A DNA stretch of 64,000 nucleotides from Diacronema lutheri. Lineage: Eukaryota; Haptophyta; Pavlovophyceae; Pavlovales; Pavlovaceae. The position numbers were made by a program, and so were the translations under genes. Where the stretch lies: the NCBI GenBank assembly GCA_019448385.1, contig JAGTXO010000007.1, positions 558,001 to 622,000 of the forward strand. The letters run 5' to 3'. The first letter of the stretch is position 1; each line of letters starts with the position of its first letter. Shown here one piece after another: positions 56,071-64,000 of the stretch. A model generated the notes under the pieces. That model saw only the letters and a list, made by a program, of their open reading frames with translations. It did no database searches and was not told where the DNA came from.

Positions 56071-56216
56071 GCACGTGCGGGCCCTTTGGGCCCGTCGGGC
56101 CTCGCTGCCCGCTCGCTGGTGACCGGGATGCGCGGGGATCGACGACATTGGTGGCTACTCGATTCCCCCGCAGCTGGTGCTGACCCCGCTGTCCTGACGT
56201 AAGCGCCGTTAGTATA
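56060..56216 (+). repeat. Repeat-block 3' end, copy 1
   Basis: It matches 57425-57560 over about 110-130 bp, almost perfectly from cgctgcccgctcgctggtga to the gctggtgctgacccc end. Positions 56173-56216 are identical to 19593-19636. Confidence 0.85.
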
Positions 56217-56254
56217 TTTTTTATAACAATTTCAGGGCGGGGGGCGCTGTCGCG

Positions 56255-56824
56255 GTGGGGGGTATCGCGCCGCCTCGGCGAGGGTGGCCGTGCGGCTTCT
56301 GCCGCGCGCCCGCCCTCGTCGGGGCAGGCGACGGGCCTTGCCCGTGGTGCGCCGCTTCCCTCGTTTTCGATCAGTGCCTCTTCCTTCGGGGCGTGCGGCC
56401 GCCCGCCGGCGTCTTTGGTCTGCAGCCCGAGCACGGCGAGCCCGCGCGCTACGGCGACCGGTGGTCTCGCCGTGAGGCGGGCGCCGCGCGGCGGTTTTGG
56501 GGGCTGCTCGATGGCGCTCTGGCTCGTCGTGACCGGGGCCTTGCCTTCATCTGGCTCGGCTTCTTTGTCGCTGCGGACGCGCGCGATCCCGGTGACATTC
56601 CCTTTGCCTGCGTACGCCGGGCGGAGCATCGGTGGTTCGCGACTTTGGCCGCCGACGTGCTCTGGGCTGGCGATGAAGGCTGGTTCCCGCACGTCGACGC
56701 GGCGGTGCGAGCTGTCGACGCGGCTCGGCCGTCCGCCCGCCTGGACGATGGCGAGGGGCCCCTCGGTGGCTACTACTCGGACGACGCAGGCACGGTCTTC
56801 GAGGACGACGGTGGCGATTACTAG
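56255..56824 (+). other. Open frame B of the repeat block
   Basis: The frame is 189 codons long and begins MGGIAPPRRGWPCGFCRAPA, then DGPCPWCA, giving a C-x2-C ... C-x2-C zinc-ribbon-like start. A Trp-rich, acidic remainder ends YYSDDAGTVFEDDGGDY. The codon at 56255 is GTG, not ATG. The protein pattern looks real but I do not recognise it. It lies between the two 3' end copies. Confidence 0.4.
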
Positions 56825-56932
56825 GACGGGCGTGCCGGTGGCGGCGCCTTCCCACAAGACTTTCAAGATCCCCGCTCGCGATGCGCACTCGTTTGTTCGC
56901 GAGATGGGGGGACCGTGCCGGCTGCCGCCGCG

Positions 56933-56961
56933 GGTCCCACACGTTTTACGCGTGTGGGACC
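56933..56961 (+). repeat. Inverted repeat (possible hairpin)
   Basis: GGTCCCACACG is followed after about 7 bases by CGTGTGGGACC, an 11-bp perfect stem, within the repeat block. Confidence 0.75.
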
Positions 56962-57424
56962 TGTTTTTGGTGTTCCCAAGTAAGGCCGTCGTCATCGTGA
57001 GATGCCCTCAATTGTCCCCCGTCTCGCGCTTCAGGAACCCTCTGCTCTGTCTGCTCCCGCCTCTGCCTTTGCAAGCGGGTCGGTGGGCTGTGGCGGGGGA
57101 GGCCGCGGTGCGCGCGTCGGTGGGCGGGAGGCTGAGCGATGGTGGGCGGATTGCCGGCGGGCCGACAGGTTCGCTGGCGGCGGGCGGGGGCGCGCTCGGG
57201 GGCGGCGGCCGGCGGCGCGGAGGCGTGCGGGGCGGCGGCGCGCGTGGTGCGGGCGGCGGCGCACTCGGCGGTCTGTCCGGCGGCAGGGCTGGCGGCGGCT
57301 CGGTGGCGGCGGTGATTGCCGTCGGCCCTCGGGCCTCTGCTGGCGCGGGCGCGGCTGGCTGTGGTGCGGGCCGCGGCTGCGGAGGGTGCGGCGGCGCGCG
57401 CGGCCGGGGGGTGCCGGCGGTGCG

Positions 57425-57560
57425 TGGCGGCTAGGCGCGGGCGGGCCTCTGGGCCCGCACCGCCTCGCTGCCCGCTCGCTGGTGACCGGGATGCGCGGGG
57501 ATCGACGACATTGGTGGCTACTCGATTCCCCCGCAGCTGGTGCTGACCCCAGTTAGTATT
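57425..57560 (+). repeat. Repeat-block 3' end, copy 2
   Basis: This is the second copy of the end sequence. It lacks about 20 internal bases before gttagtat, then runs into an AT-rich stretch (tttttttt) upstream of the ULK4 gene. Confidence 0.85.
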
Positions 57561-57692
57561 TTTTTTCAAAACTCGTTCATACATTTTTATTGTTGGGGTC
57601 GGCAAGAAATAGCCCGCGCTTGAGCTCCCGCCCTTGGGCGGGCCATGGCCAGCGGCGGCGGGCGGCGCGAGCGCGCGTGAGGGTTGGGGCCT
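57561..57692 (+). promoter_or_regulatory. 5' flank of the ULK4 gene
   Basis: An AT-rich patch (cgttcatacatttttattgt at about 57573-57592) lies about 100 bp before the ATG and is unusual in this GC-rich window. It may hold the promoter; no motif is certain. Confidence 0.35.
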
Positions 57693-60600
57693 ATGGACAA
57701 CTACCACATCTACGAGGAGGTTGGTGGCGGTAAGCACTCGGTCGTTTATAAGGGCCGCCGCAAGAAGACGATCGAGTACGTCGCCGTCAAATGCGTCGAC
57801 AAGGCGGCGCGCGCAAAGGTGCTGCACGAGGTCCGCCTGCTGCGCACCGTCGACCACGCCAACGTGCTCCGCTTCCACGCGTGGTACGAGACGACCAACC
57901 ACCTGTGGCTCATCCTCGAGCTCTGCCCGGGCGGCGACCTGCTTTCCCTCCTGATGCAGGACGGCCGTCTGCCCGAGTGGACCGTGCAGTCTATGGCGCT
58001 TGACCTCGCCGCTGGCCTGCAGTGCGTACACGCGGCGGCGATCCTCTACTGCGACCTCAAGCCGTCCAACGTGCTCGTCGACGAGTATGGCGTGCTCAAG
58101 CTCTGCGACTTTGGCCTCGCACGCCGCCTCCCCGAATCAGACGACGCCGATGCGCTCGCGGGCCTTGCGGCGAGCGCCAAGCGCGGCACGCCCGCCTACC
58201 TGGGCCCCGAGATTTTTGAGCCGTGGGGCGCGCCCTCGTTCGCGTCGGACCTGTGGAGCCTGGGCTGCGTGCTGCACGAGCTGTGCACTGGCTCGCCGCC
58301 CTTCGCCTCCAGCTCCTTCCGCCAATTGATGAGCGCAATCCTCAACGACAAGCCGCCACCGCTCGCGGCCGGCACGTCCGCGCCGCTCGCCGATCTCGTC
58401 GGCGCGCTGCTCGCAAAGCCCCCGGACGCGCGGCCGGATTGGGCGGCGCTGCTCGCGCATCCGTTCTGGCTGGTACCACTCGAGCCGCTTGAACTCCCGC
58501 CGCAACCGCACTTTGCGCGGATGCTCGCCGCACGCGGGGAGCGTGCGGGCGCGGGCACGGGCGCGGGCACGGGCGCAGGCGCGGGTGACGGCGCGCGCGC
58601 GCGCGGCGTGGCCGCAGCTTGTGGCTCGGTCGCATCGCGCGCCGCGCGGCCCGCGATGAGAGCGCCGTCGCTGGCGCGCCCTGCCGACGACGCCATCGTG
58701 CCAATGTCCGGCTGCGCGCCGGACAGCGGCCATACATACGCGTGCGACACGGCTGCGAGCGCCGTCGCTAACTGCGCGCCCCGCGCTCCGGCTCTCGCGC
58801 CACCTCCGTACAAGGCCGCCGCCGCCAACGCGCGCGCGGCCGCGGCGGCTGCGTCCGATGTGCACAAGGCGGCGCCCGGACTCGGCGGACATACGCCCGG
58901 ACTCGGCGGACACACGCCCGCCGTCACCCGCAGGCTCGAGCGCACCGCGGCCGCCGGCGCCGAGCGGCCGGCGGATGCCGCTGGCGCTGCCGAGACGGTG
59001 GCGGGAGCGGCGCAGTCAAGCGGACTGCCAAACGCGGCGCACTTGCTCGAGCGGCGCGACACGACGAACGACGCGGCGCGCGCGAACGCCGGCCAATGCG
59101 GCGACGCGCGCGGCGGCCGAGTCGTGGACGCGCGCCACGCGCGTGGGGCGGGCGCGCCATCGCGCGCGGCGCGCGGCCGGGCCGACTCGGCGGCGCGTGA
59201 CCAGGCGGGCGACGGCGTGGGCGCGGCAGACGTCGACGCCCTCTCCGCCAACGCGCGGCGCAACCTGCTGCGCGCCGAGGCGCGCGAAAACGTGCGCGCG
59301 GGCGGCGCGTACGGAGAGCGCGCGGCCGCGTCCGCGGCGCGCAGGCGCGGCGACCGTGCCGGCGCGGTCGAGCAGCGCACGCGCGACGCGCCGATCGCGC
59401 GCGCAGCGTCGCGGTCGGACGTGCTGCTGGGCACACACGATGCTGAGCTGAATTTCAATTTCGGCGACGGCGGTGCGGACGAGCGCTCGGACGGGGGCAG
59501 CGACGACGCGCGCGACGACGCAGAGTGGCGCGAGCTGGCGGACGGCGGGGACGACGACGAGGAGGAGGAGGAGGTGGTGGTGGGCGACGGCCGCGGCGAG
59601 GGCGCGCGCGCGGAGGAGCGCGCGCGTGTGGCCAATGAGCATGTGTGGCGGCGCGCGCGCGGCGCCGGCGGGGCTGCAGGCGGCAGCGCCAATGCTGCCG
59701 TGCTCGCCGCTGGCATCGACGGCGACGATGCCGACGACAACGATGACGACGACGACGGTGAGGTGGGTGGCGCGCTTGAGCCGCTGACGAGCGAGCGGTG
59801 CGGCGAAGGCGGCACGCCCTCTCCGCGCGGCTCGTCCGCGCGCGACTCGAGCGCGAGCGACAGAGCCGACGGCGCGATGTGCAGAGCGATGAGCGCCCCA
59901 GCGCTCGCCGCCGCCAGCGCGCCCTCGCTGTCGGTCGTCGGCGCGGCGCGCCGAGCCGACGCGCGGCGCGGCGGCGCGCCGGTGGCCGGCGCACACACGG
60001 GGCAACCGAGTCTGCCATCGTCGAAAGCTGACAGCATGGCTGCGGGCGCGCGCGCGCGCGCGGGCGCCGATGGCAGCGAGGCGGAGGCGGCGCGCGCGCC
60101 GGAAGCGCTCGTGCCCGCCAGCGCGAGCCTAAACCCGAGCGACCCCCTCCTCGCTGTGCGCGGCGTTCGGCGTGGTGAGATGCGTGGGGGGCATGGCGCC
60201 GTGGCGGCCGTGCCGGCGGCGAAAGACGACGGCATCGTCTCGGGTCTCGCGTCGGCGCCGCGCCGGCGCTCGCGCGTGCGCAGTCAGTCGGAGGCGGCGG
60301 TGGCCGTCGTCGCCAACGCCTCCGACGCGGGCAGTGCGGCAGCGCGAGCGGCGCACGCGGCCGGCGCGGCCGACACGGCCGACGGCGCCGACGGCTCGGC
60401 ATTGTGGCGCGAGGACGTGCCGCTCGACAACGCGGCGCTGCGGCTGCTCTTCACGGACGCGGACCTGGCGGTGCAGCCGATCGTGCTCAGCATGGCGGTC
60501 GAGCGGATCGCGGCAGGCGCGTACGACGCGCACGCCCTCCCCTTTCGCGCGCGCGCGCTCGACGACGTGGCCGCGATGGGCACGGCCGACCTCGAGGACG

Positions 60601-63600
60601 TGCTGACGGACATCTTCCGAGCGCTCGCGGCGCCGGCGAGCGCGGCCGAGCGCGCGCACGTGCTCGGGTACATGGAGAGCCTCTCCACCGACGCGCGCCT
60701 CGCCAACCAGATCGTCAACTCGACCATCTGCGCCGTTCTCACCGCGCAGCTGCGCGCGCACGCGAGCGCCGACGCGCGCGCGCGCCTGTGCACGGCGCTC
60801 GCCGTCCTCTTTCGGCACGCGACGTACATTGCGCCGGACAGCGCAGAGAGGCCGCTGCTCGAGACGCTCGCAGGCGCTGCGCGCGACCGCTCCGAGCGCG
60901 TGCGTAGGCGCGCGGTCGCGGCACTCGGCGAGCTCCTCTTCTATGTGACGACGCAGAACGTCACGGTGACGGTCGGCGCGAGCGGCACGGCTGACGCGAA
61001 CGGCGCCGATGCGGGCGATGGCGGCGGCGGCGCGGCGGACGGCGCGGGCGCGGCGTGGGAGCGCGTGCCGCCAGCAGCGCTCGCCGCGCTCGCCGCCGCG
61101 CTGCGCGCGGGCGAGGACGAGCTGACCGCGCACTACGCCGCGCGGTCGATCAACAACATGGCGGCATGCGAGGTAGGCGGCGAGGCGGACGCACGGCCGC
61201 ACGCGCTCGCCGACGTCGGCGAGCACGATGGCGACGGAGTCTCGACGCTCGGCGCGCCGCCGCTCGGCGCGCCGCCGCTCACGGTCGCGCTCGCGTCCGC
61301 CGAGTTCGTCGCGCCGCTCCTCGCGCTCGCGACGGGCGCGCGCGCGGACGCGCTGCGCGACACCGCCGCGTCCGCCGCTGCGCGGCTGCTGCGCAAGTCG
61401 CGCGCGGCGCGCGTCAAGATTGCGTCCGAGCGGGGCAGGCTGAGGCAGCTTCTCGGCGCGCTCAGGGAGGCGCAGGGCGTCGCAGCGGCCGGCGGCACTG
61501 CCGCGCGCACGCCGGGCGCGCGCGCGCAGCCCGCAGCGGCGGCGCCGCCCGCGCTCTCCGCGCCGGCAGCCGCGCCCACGCCCCTTCTGCTCGTCCTGGC
61601 CACGCTGCTGAGCGACCGGCCGTCGCGCGTGCGGCTCCTCGCGCACGCGACGAGCGCCGAAGAGCGCGGCATCGCGCGCGCTGCGTGCCGCGCGCTCGAG
61701 GCGCCCGTCGGGCTGCAGCGCGCCAAAGGGACGGTGCTGCTCGCGCGGCTGTGCGCGCACGACGTGCCCACTCGCCTCTTACTCGCCGTGCGCGCGCTCT
61801 GCCGCGCGCGCGGCGCGACGCGCGCGCGTGCATATTGACGAGGCCGACCGCCGCGCACTCTTCTCTCACTGCGCGCGTGCACGCGCTCCACCGCCGCCTC
61901 GCTGTCCCTCACCCACGCAGGCGTTCGAATACAACGCCTTACCACTCGTTGAGCGAGCTTCGCGCGCTCACTCGTCCGGCCACGTGGCCACGGGCGCGCA
62001 CGCGGAGAGCGCGGCGCACGCGCGCGCGCTCAGCGTCGTCGTGACCGCCGCGCTGCAGAGCGCCGGCGCGCGCCTCGTGGCGACGATCGACGCCCTGCTC
62101 GGCACGGCCGCCGGCGCAGGCGGCGCGGGCGGCGCGGGCGCGCCGCGCGCGCGCTCGGCGGGCGCGGGTGCGGGCGCGGCGCCGAGCGCAGCCGACGGCG
62201 CGATTGAGTCTGCGCGCGCGCTGCTGCGAATCGCACAGGCGCCGATGCTTCAGCCGCTCGGCTGCGCGCCCGCCCTCCTCGCCGGGCTGGCCGCGTGGCT
62301 CGGAAGGCGGCGCGTCGGCGCGCCGCCCGCGCGTTCACCGCCCAAGGCGGACGCGCCTGCGGCGCCCGCGGGCGACGCGGAGGTGGACGGCGCGCTGCTC
62401 GAGCTCACGGCCGTCGTGCTCAGCTCGCCGGGTGGCTACTCGTCGCTCGGTGGGCACGTGCGCGCCGTCGCACCGGACGGCCTGCTCGGCGCGCTCATCC
62501 GGACTGTCGGCGCCGCGCACGCCTCGGACGCGGTGGCGTTCGAGGCGGTCAAGCTCTCGTTGCAAGTGCTTCTCGTGCGCGCGGAGCGGCGCGGGCGCCG
62601 CGCGCGCCGCGCGCGCCGACCGACGCGCGCGCCGTTGCTCGCTGCGCGCGCCGCGCCCGCGTCCCCCGCCCGGTGCTGCTCCGCGCGCCGACCACTTGAA
62701 CAATCTAGCGCGCGTTTGCTCACGCCTGGCATTTGCGCGCTCGCCCCTCGCGTGGCGCGTCGCCGCGCGCGCGTGCGCCCGCGCGCGCGCCCGCTTCGCC
62801 GGCGTAGGTGCTGGCCGCACAGCACGACGGCGAGCTCGAGAGCGCGCACGCCGAGCGCGCCGCGCGCGCGTCCGGTGGCGCGCATCCGGACATTGTGCAC
62901 GAGTCCGCGTTCTCGCGCGCCCTCGATCGGCTCGTCTCGACGCACCTCGTCCCGTCGCTGCCGCGCACGCTCTCGCGCGCCGAGCCGCTGCCCCTGTACG
63001 CGCTCACGCTCGTTGGCACAGCCTCTGAGATTTGCCCCGCCGTCGCCGACGCGCTGCACGCGCGCGGGCTCGGCGCGCACGTGCCCGCCGCCATTCTGCG
63101 GTATGCGTGCGAGGGCTCGGTGCAGCCAGCCATGCTGATTCTGCTCCTCCGGCTCCTCGAAAGCCCAACGGCCAACCGCGGCGAACTATGGGATGGCGGC
63201 GGGCTCGCGCCGCTCTTCGCCCGTCTGCTCGAGATGGGCGTGCCGACTGACCCGCCTAGCGGCGCGCGACGCGCGGGCGGCGCGGGCGACGCGGGCGGCG
63301 CGGGCGGCACGCTCGCGCACGCATCCCTCGACGTGACGCTGGACGCGTTGCACACGCTACTCGCCTTCATGGCCGACTCGCCGGGCGACTCGCCCGCCGA
63401 CGCGGCGGAGGGCGTCGCGCGCTTTTGGGCGCGGCGCGCGGCCGAGCTTCTGCCCGCAGCGCCGCCGCTCATCCGCTTGTGCCACGCGGAGCTCGGCCTT
63501 GCGACCAAGGCCGCGCACTGCGCGCTGCTGCTCGCGCGCATGTGCGGCGAGGGCGGGCGCGCGTCCGCGCCTGCGGACGCTCGCGCCGCGTTTGTCGAGG

Positions 63601-63722
63601 GCGAGACGGGCGCCTCGCTGCGAGCGGCGCTCGAGCTCGCGCCGCCCGAGCGCGCCGCCGTCTCGCAGCCTCTGCTCGCCGTGCTGCGCGCGGTCCTTCC
63701 CTCAGCGGCGAGGGCTTGCTGA
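57693..63722 (+). CDS. ULK4: ULK4/RUNKEL-type kinase with HEAT/ARM repeats (3 exons)
   Basis: Exons 57693..61787, 61921..62574 and 62808..63722, giving about 1887 aa; introns are 133 bp and 233 bp (GTGCGC), both phase 0. The N-terminal kinase starts MDNYHIYEEVGGGKHSVVYK and keeps the ATP lysine in VAVKCVDK and DFGLA. The catalytic loop reads LYCDLKPSNVLVD, lacking the usual HR before D, as in the ULK4 group, many of which are pseudokinases. KRGTPAYLGPEIFEPWG follows. A very long Ala/Arg/Asp-rich linker (about 290-900) separates it from helical repeats (EDVLTDIFRALAAP, RRRAVAALGELLFYV, AFEAVKLSLQVLLVL). ULK4 and its plant relative RUNKEL act on microtubules and cilia. Human ULK4 has 1275 aa; the excess is linker. 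Confidence 0.88.
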
Positions 63723-63791
63723 CACGGCAGAGCCATGCAGGAAGGATTTTTCCGGATTTTTCCTTTATGGGGGTATGTCCAGTCAGCGACG

Positions 63792-64000
63792 TCAGTAGCT
63801 GCCGGCTCGCGGGAAGTGCTCGGCAAGCTCAATGTCAAGCGAGGGCGCCGCGCCAAGGCGGAGCGTGCTTTCAGACGACGCTTGTGGCCGTGATAAGCGC
63901 GCCCACGCGTCCGCGAGCTGCCGCGTCGTTGCGCGGCCGAGCGGGTTTGACGACAGATCGAGCGATGCGAGCGTCGCGTTGTGCCTCAGCGCGTCGCGCA
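63792..64000 (-). CDS. Leucine-rich-repeat protein, C-terminal fragment (runs off right edge)
   Basis: An open minus-strand frame runs from the edge to a TGA at 63794-63792, ending LAEHFPRAGSY. Just inside the edge is RDALRHNATLASLDLSSNPL, a ribonuclease-inhibitor/NLR-type leucine-rich repeat (LxxNxTLxSLDLSxNxLG). The last about 45 residues are non-repeat tail. The start and any effector domain lie outside the window. It is convergent with ULK4, 69 bp away. Confidence 0.65.
   Translation of the reverse strand, partial: RDALRHNATLASLDLSSNPLGRATTRQLADAWARLSRPQASSESTLRLGAAPSLDIELAEHFPRAGSY

Larger units (their letters stand above)
55366..57549 (+). mobile_element. Block of unclassified repeat-element sequence, probably two joined copies
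   Basis: Two related 3' ends (about 56060-56216 and 57425-57560) each follow a different upstream segment, as if two copies of one element sit in tandem. Both ends read RSLVTGMRGDRRHWWLLD and SPAAGADP in one frame. A 44-bp piece of this end is also present alone at 19593. Shared 3' ends with variable 5' extents would suit a non-LTR retroelement, but I see no reverse transcriptase, and other families are not excluded. Treated as fossil. Confidence 0.5.

Noticed and set aside
58196-60235. 679-residue minus-strand frame under the ULK4 linker
   Set aside because: Ser/Ala/Arg/Pro-rich antisense of a GC-rich linker, with no motif.
1-64000. tRNA, rRNA or snRNA genes
   Set aside because: I saw no cloverleaf or conserved RNA box by eye in the intergenic stretches. 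A covariance search would be needed to exclude short RNA genes.

Overview
The window looks like nuclear DNA of a photosynthetic, flagellated eukaryotic alga with a very compact, GC-rich genome. Gene starts are often tens of bases apart. Introns are short (about 90-235 bp), few per gene, and mostly start GTGCGC or GTGAGC. Several proteins carry a signal peptide followed by a transit-like stretch, as expected for a secondary (red-lineage) plastid, for example the DUF3110 protein and the twin-arginine lumenal cyclophilin. An enkurin-domain gene and a ULK4-type kinase suggest a cilium. A haptophyte (a Pavlova/Diacronema-like alga is one candidate) fits best, but this is inference; a marker-gene or whole-window search would decide.

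Layout. 0-19.6 kb: start of a secreted protein (edge), EamA transporter, GH1 beta-glucosidase, membrane hybrid histidine kinase, plastid DUF3110 protein, pfkB sugar kinase, DUF2306 membrane protein, acylaminoacyl-peptidase, 2OG-Fe(II) oxygenase, a low-complexity protein and a secreted/tail-anchored unknown. 19.6-25.5 kb: a six-PDZ protein, an unresolved minus-strand gene, a secreted unknown and an SRPBCC-like protein. 25.5-29.9 kb: a tyrosine-recombinase mobile element with split direct repeats and an internal 239-bp satellite. 29.9-49.6 kb: HAD-like protein, TPR/2OG oxygenase, PhyH-family oxygenase, enkurin protein, cupin, BRAP2-type E3 ligase, lumenal cyclophilin, BK-type potassium channel, a putative myristoylated protein, NAMPT, a small acidic protein and a DCN1-like neddylation factor. 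49.7-54.65 kb: a 4,946-bp hAT DNA transposon with exact ends, an 8-bp target duplication, an intron-bearing open transposase gene and a second gene as possible cargo. 54.7-57.6 kb: BORCS5-like gene, then a block of unclassified repeats. 57.7-63.7 kb: ULK4. Right edge: 3' end of an LRR gene.

Most genes are unrelated housekeeping or signalling functions, and I see no operon or cluster logic. The recurring theme is architecture: divergent pairs share promoters of 18-270 bp, and both large mobile elements sit inside such promoters, immediately 5' of start codons. Exon joins in the entries were worked out by eye from frame, phase and family conservation; none is confirmed by transcripts.
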